Source of the DNA: Bradyrhizobium sp. Y36
GTDB taxonomy: Bacteria; Pseudomonadota; Alphaproteobacteria; Rhizobiales; Xanthobacteraceae
DNA length: 64,000 nucleotides
Direction of reading: 5' to 3'
Assembly (NCBI RefSeq): GCF_002531575.1
Contig: NZ_NWTI01000019.1
Span: 118,010 to 182,009, forward strand
Shown one piece after another: positions 25,060 to 33,029 of this stretch. How positions within the stretch are numbered: position 1 is the first letter of the stretch; each line of letters opens with the position of its first letter. The notes under the pieces were generated by a model. It saw nothing but the letters and a program-made list of their open reading frames with translations. It ran no database searches and was not told the DNA's origin. The translations under genes were made by a program, and so were the position numbers.

Positions 25060-26637
25060 ATGACCGACCGTATCGACCTCTCGAACCTTCCGTCCTACCG
25101 GCAGCCGCGCCGGTCGGTGTTCTCCGCGCGCAGGTTCGCGCTGATGGCCTCGGTGGTCGCCGGTCTCGGCGCGGCCGTCTATGGCTTCGGCCCGTCGAGC
25201 TCGCCGGCCGATCTGTTCTCGAGCCCGGCGCATGCGCAGGTCAACAACGAGGTCCGCAAGGTCGAACGTCCCATCGGCTTTGCCGATATCGTCGAGCGCG
25301 TGAAGCCCTCGGTGATCTCGGTGAAGGTCAACATCAAGGAGAAGACCGCGAGCAACGACGACGGCGACGATTCCTCCTCGCCGTTCCAGCCGGGCTCGCC
25401 GATGGAGCGCTTCTTCCGCCGCTTCGGCGGTCCGGATGGTTTCCCGGGCATGAAGGGCGGCCGCGGCCGCGTCGTGCAGGGCCAGGGCTCCGGCTTCTTC
25501 ATCTCGGCCGACGGTTTTGCCGTGACCAACAACCACGTGGTCGACGGCGCCGACAAGGTCGAGGTCACCACCGACGACGGCAAGACCTACACCGCCAAGG
25601 TGATCGGCACCGACCAGCGCACCGACCTCGCTCTGATCAAGGTCGAGGGCAGCTCGAGCTTCCCGTTCGCCAAGCTCGCCGACGCCAAGCCGCGGATCGG
25701 CGACTGGGTGCTCGCGGTCGGCAACCCCTTCGGTCTCGGCGGCACCGTGACCGCGGGCATCGTCTCGGCGAGCGGCCGCGACATCGGCAACGGTCCGTAT
25801 GACGACTTCATCCAGATCGACGCGCCCGTGAACAAGGGCAATTCCGGCGGTCCGGCCTTCGACACCAACGGCGAGGTGATGGGCGTCAACACCGCGATCT
25901 ACTCGCCCTCCGGCGGCAGCGTCGGCATCGCGTTCTCGATTCCCGCCAGCACCGTGAAGAGCGTGGTCGCCCAGCTCAAGGACAAGGGCTCGGTCAGCCG
26001 CGGCTGGATCGGCGTGCAGATCCAGCCCGTCACATCCGACATCGCCGACAGCCTCGGCATGAAGAAGGCCGAAGGCGCGCTGGTGGCGGAGCCGCAGGCC
26101 AACGGACCGGCCGCCAAGGCCGGCATCGAGTCCGGCGACGTGATCACCGCGGTCAACGGCGAGACCGTCAAGGACGCCCGCGAGCTTGCCCGCACCATCG
26201 GCGGCATGGCGCCCGGCGCGACCGTGAAGCTCAACGTGCTGCACAAGGGCCAGGACAAGGTCGTGAACATGACTCTCGGCCAGCTGCCGAACACGGTCGA
26301 GGCCAAGGCCGACAACGACAATGACAGCGGCAAGGGTGCGAGCAAGGGCACCGACGTGCCCAAGCTCGGCATGACCGTTGCGCCCGCCAACTCCGTCGCC
26401 GGTGCCGGCAAGGAAGGCGTCGTGGTCACCGAAGTCGATCCGAAGAGCGCCGCGGCCGAGCGCGGCTTCAAGGAAGGCGACGTGATTCTCGAAGTCGGCG
26501 GCAAGAGCGTGGCTACCGCCGGCGACGTCCGCGAGGCCATCAACACGGCGCGGACCGACAACAAGAACAGCGTCCTGATGCGCGTGAAGAGCGGCGGCCA
26601 GTCGCGCTTCGTCGCGGTGCCCCTCGCCAAGGGGTAG
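25060..26637 (+). CDS. degP: DegP/HtrA-family periplasmic serine protease (Do family)
   Basis: A 525-residue protein with a twin-arginine-like N-terminal region (PRRSVFSARRFALMA) and a hydrophobic segment with cleavage likely at AHA|Q (residue 59/60). The trypsin-like domain carries the triad His159 (TNNHVVDG), Asp189 (RTDLAL) and Ser262 (KGNSGGPAF). Two PDZ domains follow (about 290-375 and 430-520). It degrades or refolds damaged envelope proteins. The ATG at 25060 has GGAG upstream. A two-component pair lies downstream behind a terminator-like structure, an arrangement often seen for envelope-stress genes. Confidence 0.94.
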   Translation: MTDRIDLSNLPSYRQPRRSVFSARRFALMASVVAGLGAAVYGFGPSSSPADLFSSPAHAQVNNEVRKVERPIGFADIVERVKPSVISVKVNIKEKTASNDDGDDSSSPFQPGSPMERFFRRFGGPDGFPGMKGGRGRVVQGQGSGFFISADGFAVTNNHVVDGADKVEVTTDDGKTYTAKVIGTDQRTDLALIKVEGSSSFPFAKLADAKPRIGDWVLAVGNPFGLGGTVTAGIVSASGRDIGNGPYDDFIQIDAPVNKGNSGGPAFDTNGEVMGVNTAIYSPSGGSVGIAFSIPASTVKSVVAQLKDKGSVSRGWIGVQIQPVTSDIADSLGMKKAEGALVAEPQANGPAAKAGIESGDVITAVNGETVKDARELARTIGGMAPGATVKLNVLHKGQDKVVNMTLGQLPNTVEAKADNDNDSGKGASKGTDVPKLGMTVAPANSVAGAGKEGVVVTEVDPKSAAAERGFKEGDVILEVGGKSVATAGDVREAINTARTDNKNSVLMRVKSGGQSRFVAVPLAKG

Positions 26638-26702
26638 GCCTCGGGCCGCTTTGAGATGAAGGGTGTCGCCGGCATCAGTCGCCCCCGCCGCCGGCGCCCT
26701 TC

Positions 26703-26816
26703 GGGGAAGCAGCGTAATGTTCGCTTCCCCTGTCTACCTTCCGGTGGAATTACGCCCCCCTCCGTCGGAAGGCCTAGGGCGGTGAGGTCCCCCCAGCTTC
26801 ACCGCCCGCCTTTTTC
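26703..26816 (+). ncRNA. Candidate three-hairpin small RNA with C-rich loops
   Basis: Between degP and the next regulator gene there are three consecutive stems: GGGGAAGC/GCTTCCCC (26703-26710 with 26723-26730), CCTTCCG/CGGAAGG (26737-26743 with 26766-26772), and GGGCGGTGA/TCACCGCCC (26777-26785 with 26799-26807) followed by TTTTT. Loops 2 and 3 contain CCCCCCTCC and CCCCCC. Repeated hairpins with C-rich, anti-Shine-Dalgarno-like loops are typical of some alphaproteobacterial trans-acting sRNAs. Family identity is not established. It could also be the processed 3' end of the degP mRNA. Confidence 0.45.
26777..26816 (+). terminator. Intrinsic terminator after degP / the candidate sRNA
   Basis: A 9-bp perfect stem (GGGCGGTGA with TCACCGCCC), a 13-base loop, and GCC then five T. 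This is a strong rho-independent terminator on the plus strand. Confidence 0.75.
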
Positions 26817-26909
26817 TCCATGCCGGCGTCTCCCACTCGGCTTGCATGCGATAGCCGCTCGCGCCATGTTTAGAGAAGGTTGACCTCCTTGACCGCCGCC
26901 GAACGCACG

Positions 26910-27590
26910 ATGCGCCTCCTCATCATTGAAGACGACCGCGAATCCGCCGACTACCTCGTGAAGGCGTTTCGCGAAGTCGGACACATTGCCGACCACGCCG
27001 CCGACGGCGAGGAGGGCCTCGTCATGGCCGAGAGCGGCGATTACGACGTGCTGGTGGTGGACCGCATGCTGCCCAAGCGCGACGGCCTGTCGCTGATCGG
27101 GATGCTGCGCGACAAGGGCAACACCACGCCGGTGCTGATTCTCTCCGCGCTCGGACAGGTCGACGACCGCATCAAGGGCCTGCGCGCCGGCGGCGACGAC
27201 TACCTGCCGAAGCCCTATTCCTTTGCCGAGCTGCTGGCCCGGGTCGAGGTGCTGTCGCGCCGCCGCGGCGGTCCCGCCGAGGACACGCTGTACCGTGTCG
27301 GCGATCTCGAGCTCGACCGGCTCTCCCACCGCGTCGCCCGCGGCAAGGACGAGCTGACGCTGCAGCCGCGCGAATTCCGCCTGCTCGAATATCTCATGAA
27401 GCATGCCGGCCAGGTGGTGACGCGCACCATGCTGCTGGAGAACGTCTGGGATTATCATTTCGATCCGCAGACCAACGTGATCGACGTGCACATCTCGCGG
27501 CTGCGCTCCAAGATCGACAAGGGATTCGAGCGGCCGCTGCTGCACACGATCCGCGGCGCGGGGTACATGATCCGTGACGGCATTCGGTAA
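26910..27590 (+). CDS. OmpR-family response regulator
   Basis: A 226-residue regulator. The receiver domain has Asp8/Asp9, phospho-acceptor Asp51 (VLVVDRMLPKRDG) and Lys101 (LPKPY). A winged-helix output domain ends in HTIRGAGYMIR. It overlaps the downstream kinase gene by 17 bases, so they form one operon. The ATG at 26910 gives the standard family N-terminus (MRLLIIEDD). TTG codons at 26880 and 26890 would add 7-10 residues and cannot be excluded, since GAAGG lies near 26875. The position after degP suggests, without proving, an envelope-related stimulus. Confidence 0.88.
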   Translation: MRLLIIEDDRESADYLVKAFREVGHIADHAADGEEGLVMAESGDYDVLVVDRMLPKRDGLSLIGMLRDKGNTTPVLILSALGQVDDRIKGLRAGGDDYLPKPYSFAELLARVEVLSRRRGGPAEDTLYRVGDLELDRLSHRVARGKDELTLQPREFRLLEYLMKHAGQVVTRTMLLENVWDYHFDPQTNVIDVHISRLRSKIDKGFERPLLHTIRGAGYMIRDGIR

Positions 27591-29034
27591 ACTCGTCCGC
27601 ACCACGGCATTCCGGCTGACGCTGGTCTATCTGCTGCTGTTCGCGATGTTCGCGGCTTCACTGCTGGCCTATTTCGCCTGGAATACGCGGCGGCTGATCA
27701 CCGAGGAGATCACGCAGACGGTCAATGCCGAGACCTCGGAGATATCGGAGATCTACGGCCGCCGCGGCCTGCGCGGCCTGGTGCTGGCGATCGAGTACCG
27801 GGCGCTGCGGCCGGGCGCCAACCTCTATCTCGTGACCACGCCGACGGGGCAGGCGATCGCCGGCAATGTCGGCTCGCTGGCGCCCGGCGTGATGGCGACG
27901 CGCGGCTGGTCCGAGACCGCCTATCGCCGCATCGAGGATGCCGACGACCGCGACCATCGCGCGCTGGTGCGCGTCACCGAGCTCGAGAACGGCTTCCGCC
28001 TCCTGATCGGCCGCGACCTTGCCGAGCGCCGGCGGCTGTTCGGCATCGTCGCCAAGGCCGCGCAATGGTCGGTGCTGATCGTCGTCGTGCTCGGCCTTGG
28101 CGGCGGCGTGTTCGTCGCGCGCCGTGTGCTCCGGCGCATCGACGCCATGACGGGGACGGCGCAGCGCATCATGACGGGCGATCTCAGCGAGCGCCTGCCG
28201 GTGGGGCGCAGCGGCGACGAGCTCGACCGTCTCGCCGAGAATCTCAACGCCATGCTGGAGCGGATCGAGGCGCTGATGGCGGGGCTGAAGGAGGTCTCCG
28301 ACAACATCGCCCATGATCTCAAAACGCCGCTGACGCGGCTACGCAACCGCGCCGAGGAGGCGCTGGCGAAATCCGGCTGCGAGGCCGATTACCGGGCGGC
28401 GCTGGAGCGGACCATCGAGGAATCCGACGGTCTGATCCGCACCTTCAACGCGCTGCTGATGATCGCGCGCGCCGAGTCCGGGCAGGCGCGCGGCAACATG
28501 GATGATTTCGATGCCGCCGATGTGGCCAACGGCATCCACGAGCTCTATGAGCCGCTCGCCGAGGAGGACGGCATGACCTTGAAGGTCAAGGCCGATCCGA
28601 CGCCGGTTCACGCCAACCGCGAACTGATCAGCCAGGCGCTCGCCAATCTGGTCGAGAATGCGATCAAATATGGCAAGCCTGTCGCGCAGACCGGTGGAAC
28701 CGTGGTCAGCATGGACGCGCGGCCGATCTTGATCGAGGCCAGGCGCGAGGGCGACCATGTGCTGCTCAGCGTCACCGATCGCGGCCCCGGCATACCCGAG
28801 GCCGATCGCAAGCACGCGGTCGAGCGATTCGTTCGCCTGGAAGCGAGCCGCACGCAGCCGGGCTCGGGCCTTGGCCTCAGCCTCGCTTCGGCGGTTGCGA
28901 CGTTGCATGGTGGCGAATTGCGGCTGGGTGACGCCCAACCGGGCCTCGTCGCCACGCTGGCGCTCCCTGCGCGCCTCAGTGCCGGCGACAGGGTTGCTCC
29001 GCCAATACCGGATGTGCCACAGAAGGTGGCATGA
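27574..29034 (+). CDS. Sensor histidine kinase
   Basis: A 486-residue membrane kinase. It has transmembrane helix 1 (12-34), a periplasmic region (about 38-160), helix 2 (about 163-184), HAMP (about 185-238), the H box NIAHDLKTPLTRLR with His247, the N box ALANLVENAIKYG, and G boxes DRGPGIP and GSGLGLSLA. It starts with GTG inside the end of the response regulator gene and its stop overlaps the start of glnE by four bases. The three genes may therefore be translated from one message, which could link this sensor to nitrogen metabolism only through transcription. Confidence 0.9.
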   Translation: MTAFGKLVRTTAFRLTLVYLLLFAMFAASLLAYFAWNTRRLITEEITQTVNAETSEISEIYGRRGLRGLVLAIEYRALRPGANLYLVTTPTGQAIAGNVGSLAPGVMATRGWSETAYRRIEDADDRDHRALVRVTELENGFRLLIGRDLAERRRLFGIVAKAAQWSVLIVVVLGLGGGVFVARRVLRRIDAMTGTAQRIMTGDLSERLPVGRSGDELDRLAENLNAMLERIEALMAGLKEVSDNIAHDLKTPLTRLRNRAEEALAKSGCEADYRAALERTIEESDGLIRTFNALLMIARAESGQARGNMDDFDAADVANGIHELYEPLAEEDGMTLKVKADPTPVHANRELISQALANLVENAIKYGKPVAQTGGTVVSMDARPILIEARREGDHVLLSVTDRGPGIPEADRKHAVERFVRLEASRTQPGSGLGLSLASAVATLHGGELRLGDAQPGLVATLALPARLSAGDRVAPPIPDVPQKVA

Positions 29035-32018
29035 ACCACTCCGCGCCGGGAAACGCGGACAAGCATGGTGAGAAGCTGGCCGCACGGTTCGCGGAAGCTC
29101 CCCATATTGCCGCTTCCGTAACCGACGAACGACGTCTGGAAAGCTGGCTGAGCGAGCTCGAGCCGGCCCAATCGGCGCGTCTTGAAGCGCTGCTGGTCCA
29201 TCCTTTCGCGCGGGATATCCTGGCCGGTATCGCGGAATTCTCGCCTTATCTGTTCGATCTGGTGCGCGCAGACGCCTTGCGCCTGATCCGGCTGCTCGAA
29301 TGCGACCCGGATGCGCATCTGACGGCCCTCATCGCGGACGCCAGGGGCGCAGTGCTCGCGGCTCCTGACGAAGCCGAGGTGATGCGGCTGCTTCGCCGCA
29401 TGAAGGCGGAGGCAGCGCTGCTGACCGCGCTGTGCGACATCGGCGGGGTCTGGCCGGTGATGCGGGTGACGGCGGCGCTGACCGACGTCGCGGTGTCCTC
29501 GGTGCAGGTGGCGCTCCAGTACCTGCTGCGGCAGGAAGCCGCACGTGGCAGGATCTCGCCGCCCAATCTCGAGGCTCCCGAGGAAGGCTGCGGCCTGATC
29601 GTGCTCGCCATGGGCAAGATGGGGGCGGGCGAGCTGAACTATTCCAGCGATATCGATCTCATCGTGTTCTTCGATCCCGATGCGACAACGCTCGCGCCTG
29701 ACATCGAGCCGCAGCCATTCTTCGTCCGGGTCACGCAAGGGATGGCGCGCATCCTGCAGCAGCGCACCTATGACGGCTATGTGTTCCGCGTCGACCTGCG
29801 CCTGCGGCCCGATCCGTCCTCGACGCAGGTGGCGATCTCCAGGGACGCCGCGCTGAACTATTACGAGCGGGAAGGGCGCACCTGGGAGCGCGCCGCGATG
29901 ATCAAGGCGCGTGCCTGCGCCGGCGATGCCAGAGCGGGCGAGGCGCTGCTGGCCGAGATCGGCCCCTTCGTCTGGCGCAAGCATCTGGACTTCGCCGCGC
30001 TCGCCGACGTCCACGACATGAAGCGGCAGATGCAGACTTATCGCGGCCAGAGCGAGGTCGCGGTCGAGGGGCACAACGTCAAGGTCGGGCGCGGCGGCAT
30101 CCGCGAGATCGAGTTCTTCGCCCAGACCCAGCAATTGATCGCCGGCGGCCGCCATCCGGAATTGCGCGTGCGCCCGACGCTCAGGGCGCTCGACATTCTG
30201 GCGGCCAGCAACTGGATCACGCCAGCCGCGCGCGACGAACTGACCACGGCCTACGAATTCCTGCGCCGCGTCGAGCATCGCCTGCAGATGATCGCCGACG
30301 AGCAGACCCACGCGCTGCCCGAGGACAAGGACGCCGTCGAACGCTTCGCCCGCTTCTTCGGCTATCCGGATCGCGAAGCCTTTGCGAACGACCTGCTGCA
30401 ACAGCTCAAGATCGTGCAGGGCCACTACGAAAAGCTGTTCGAGGGCGACGATCCGACCGGCACGGCCAAGCTGCCGGCGCTCGACTATGGTGCGGGAGCC
30501 GACGATCCGCGGCTGCTGCAGCACCTCACGACGCTCGGCTTCAAGAAAGCCGCAGCGGTGGCGCAGACCGTGCGCGACTGGATCACCGGCGACTATCGCG
30601 TGTTCCGCAATGAGGCGACGCGGAATGCCTTCATCGAATTCGTGCCGGCCCTGATCGACGGACTTGCCCATGCCGAGGAGCCGGATCGCGCCGTCGTGGC
30701 GTTCGACGATTTCCTGAAGGCGCTGCAGCGCGGCGGCCGGCTGATCACGCTGCTCGGCCAGAACCGCGATCTCGTCGCGCTGGTGGCGCTGGTGCTGGGC
30801 GCGGCGCCGCGGCTCGGGGAGATGCTGGCGCGGCAGCCGCAACTGATGGATGGCCTGATCGATCCGCGCTTCTTCGGCGCCATGCCGGACCGGCAGGAAT
30901 TGTCGGCGCGGCTCGCCGCCACCGTACAGGACGCCGGCTCATACGAAGAATTCCTCGATCGCCTGCGCCTGTTCGGGCAGGAGAGCCTGTTCCTGATCGG
31001 CACGCGGATCCTCTCCGGCACCGTCTCGGCGCAGCAGGCGAGCACCGCCTTTGCCGATGTCGCCGAAGGCATCGTCCATACCGTGCACGGCCTCGTTGCC
31101 GACCGCTTCGCCGCCCAGCACGGCCGTATCAAGGAGCAGGAGACCGCGATCATCGCGATGGGCCGGCTCGGCAGCCGCGAGATGACGGCCTCGTCCGATC
31201 TCGATTTGATCCTGCTCTATGATTTCGACGCCGATCATCCGGACTCCGATGGGCCGAAATCGCTGCAGGGCGCGCATTATTTTGCCCGCCTGACCCAGCG
31301 CCTGATCAGCGCCTTCACGACGCGCACCAATTACGGGGTGCTCTACGAGATCGACATGCGGCTGCGCCCCTCGGGCCGCGCCGGCCCCGTCGCCTCGAGC
31401 CTTGTCTCGTTTGCGGACTACCAGGCCAACGAGGCCTGGACCTGGGAGCACATGGCCCTGACGCGGGCGCGCGTGGTGTCGGCCTCGCCCGAATTCCGGG
31501 AGCGGATCGAGCGCGTCATCCGCGAGGTGCTGACCCGCCATCGCGATCCCGTCATTACGGCCAACGACGTCGCCGACATGCGGCGCGCGATCGCCCAGGA
31601 GAAGGGCGAGGGCGATTGCTGGGACCTGAAATACGCCGCCGGCGGCATGGTCGACATCGACTTCATCGCGCAACATCTCCAGCTCGTGCATGCGCACGAG
31701 ATGCCCGAGATCCTCGACGTCAGCACCATGCAGGTGCTCGACAATGCGTGCAGGCTCGGCGTGCTGCCGCAATCGGAGACCGAGATCCTGCGTGCCGCCG
31801 CACGGCTCTATCACGACCTGACGCAGATCCTGCGGCTGTGCGTCAGCGATGGCTTCAAGCCGGAAACCGCCGGCACGGATCTGCAGCGCGTGATGGCGCG
31901 CGCCGGCGATGCGCCGGATTTCTCCTCGCTTGAGGCACGCGTGAAGGAGACCCAGGGCGAGGTGCGGCGGGTGTTCAGGGCGCTGCTGGAAGCGTCGTCG
32001 CCTGCTTCAACGAGGTGA
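29031..32018 (+). CDS. glnE: Bifunctional glutamine synthetase adenylyltransferase/deadenylase
   Basis: A 995-residue protein with two nucleotidyltransferase domains. The N-terminal adenylyl-removase domain carries GKMGAGELNYSSDIDLIVFF (about 195-214). The C-terminal adenylyltransferase domain carries GRLGSREMTASSDLDLILLY (about 708-728). A helical GlnD-like linker lies between them. GlnE attaches or removes AMP on glutamine synthetase in response to PII and glutamine. The ATG overlaps the kinase stop (ATGA). Its 3' end overlaps that of convergent fdsD by 44 bp. Confidence 0.96.
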   Translation: MNHSAPGNADKHGEKLAARFAEAPHIAASVTDERRLESWLSELEPAQSARLEALLVHPFARDILAGIAEFSPYLFDLVRADALRLIRLLECDPDAHLTALIADARGAVLAAPDEAEVMRLLRRMKAEAALLTALCDIGGVWPVMRVTAALTDVAVSSVQVALQYLLRQEAARGRISPPNLEAPEEGCGLIVLAMGKMGAGELNYSSDIDLIVFFDPDATTLAPDIEPQPFFVRVTQGMARILQQRTYDGYVFRVDLRLRPDPSSTQVAISRDAALNYYEREGRTWERAAMIKARACAGDARAGEALLAEIGPFVWRKHLDFAALADVHDMKRQMQTYRGQSEVAVEGHNVKVGRGGIREIEFFAQTQQLIAGGRHPELRVRPTLRALDILAASNWITPAARDELTTAYEFLRRVEHRLQMIADEQTHALPEDKDAVERFARFFGYPDREAFANDLLQQLKIVQGHYEKLFEGDDPTGTAKLPALDYGAGADDPRLLQHLTTLGFKKAAAVAQTVRDWITGDYRVFRNEATRNAFIEFVPALIDGLAHAEEPDRAVVAFDDFLKALQRGGRLITLLGQNRDLVALVALVLGAAPRLGEMLARQPQLMDGLIDPRFFGAMPDRQELSARLAATVQDAGSYEEFLDRLRLFGQESLFLIGTRILSGTVSAQQASTAFADVAEGIVHTVHGLVADRFAAQHGRIKEQETAIIAMGRLGSREMTASSDLDLILLYDFDADHPDSDGPKSLQGAHYFARLTQRLISAFTTRTNYGVLYEIDMRLRPSGRAGPVASSLVSFADYQANEAWTWEHMALTRARVVSASPEFRERIERVIREVLTRHRDPVITANDVADMRRAIAQEKGEGDCWDLKYAAGGMVDIDFIAQHLQLVHAHEMPEILDVSTMQVLDNACRLGVLPQSETEILRAAARLYHDLTQILRLCVSDGFKPETAGTDLQRVMARAGDAPDFSSLEARVKETQGEVRRVFRALLEASSPASTR

Positions 32019-32208
32019 GCGCCTCGCGCACGTCAGGCTCAAGGCCGGCGCCGCCGGCGTCGAGATGGGCGAAGATCGCGCGCTTCATCCGGGGATCCCA
32101 GAACTTCTTGATGTGCTCGGCGATCCCCGGCACGGCTTTGCCGCGGCCCTGGCTCTGGAAGAACTTGCCGATCTGGTTGGCCATGTAGATCAGGCGGTCA
32201 GGCGACAT
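31975..32208 (-). CDS. fdsD: Formate dehydrogenase subunit delta
   Basis: A 77-residue protein beginning MSPDRLIYMANQIGKFFQSQ, with the IAEHIKKFWDPRMKRAI block that identifies FdsD. This small subunit accompanies soluble NAD-dependent molybdenum formate dehydrogenases and is needed for full activity. GGAGG lies six bases before the ATG. It overlaps the 3' end of fdhD by 11 bases and the convergent glnE 3' end by 44 bases, and is the last gene of the fds operon. Confidence 0.92.
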   Translation of the reverse strand: MSPDRLIYMANQIGKFFQSQGRGKAVPGIAEHIKKFWDPRMKRAIFAHLDAGGAGLEPDVREALTSLKQATTLPAAP

Positions 32209-33025
32209 CGGCAACCTCCGTGGCATGGCGGGCGACGATCCGCTCACCATGCGAAAACACTTCGAACCCATCCTGGCGGGCAATGGCGATCAGCGTGATG
32301 CCGGCGGCTTCTGCGGTGCGCACGGCGAGCGCGGTGGGCGCGGAGACCGCGACCATCACCGGCGCGCCGATCGCGGCGGCCTTCTGCACCATCTCGACCG
32401 AAACGCGGCTGGTCAGCAGCACCATGCCGCCGCTCGTATCGTTGCGGCTGCGCGCCAGGGCGCCGGCGAGCTTGTCGAGCGCATTGTGGCGGCCGACATC
32501 CTCGCGCAGCGCGACGATGTTGCCTGATGGGGACCAGAACGCGGCAGCGTGCACGGCGCGGGTCTGCAGGTTGATCGACTGCAACGGCGCGATTGATTGC
32601 ATCGCCGCCATGATCTGCTCGGGCGTAAAAGTCTGCCCCTGCGGCACGACCGCGGCGGGACGCACGGCCTCGGCGATGGACTCGATGCCGCAGATGCCGC
32701 AGCCGGTGGGGCCGGCGACATGACGACGGCGCTCGCTGATCAACGCCGCGTCGTCCGGTGCAAGCCACATCCTGAGCTCGATGCCGTCGTCGAGTCGAAC
32801 GATGTCGAGCGACTTGATGTCGTCGACCGACTTGATGATGCCTTCGTCCAGGCTGAACCCGACGGCAAAGTCCTCCAGGTTCTGCGGCGTCCCCATCATG
32901 ACGGCATAGGTGCCGCCATTATAGGTCAGCGCCAGTGGCGTCTCCTCCGGGATCAGCCGTACGCCTTCGGACGCGGCGTGGTCGCGCCAGATCTCGCGGT
33001 CGATGGCCTGGACGGGCACGTGCAT
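32198..33025 (-). CDS. fdhD: Formate dehydrogenase accessory sulfurtransferase FdhD
   Basis: A 275-residue protein with the catalytic cysteine motif GPTGCGICGIES (about 105-115) and the ALREDVGRHNALDKLAGAL block characteristic of FdhD. It transfers sulfur from a cysteine desulfurase to the Mo-bis-pyranopterin cofactor before insertion into the alpha subunit. It sits four bases after the fdsA stop and overlaps fdsD, so the accessory factor is co-produced with its client. Confidence 0.95.
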   Translation of the reverse strand: MHVPVQAIDREIWRDHAASEGVRLIPEETPLALTYNGGTYAVMMGTPQNLEDFAVGFSLDEGIIKSVDDIKSLDIVRLDDGIELRMWLAPDDAALISERRRHVAGPTGCGICGIESIAEAVRPAAVVPQGQTFTPEQIMAAMQSIAPLQSINLQTRAVHAAAFWSPSGNIVALREDVGRHNALDKLAGALARSRNDTSGGMVLLTSRVSVEMVQKAAAIGAPVMVAVSAPTALAVRTAEAAGITLIAIARQDGFEVFSHGERIVARHATEVADVA

Positions 33026-33029
33026 GCGG

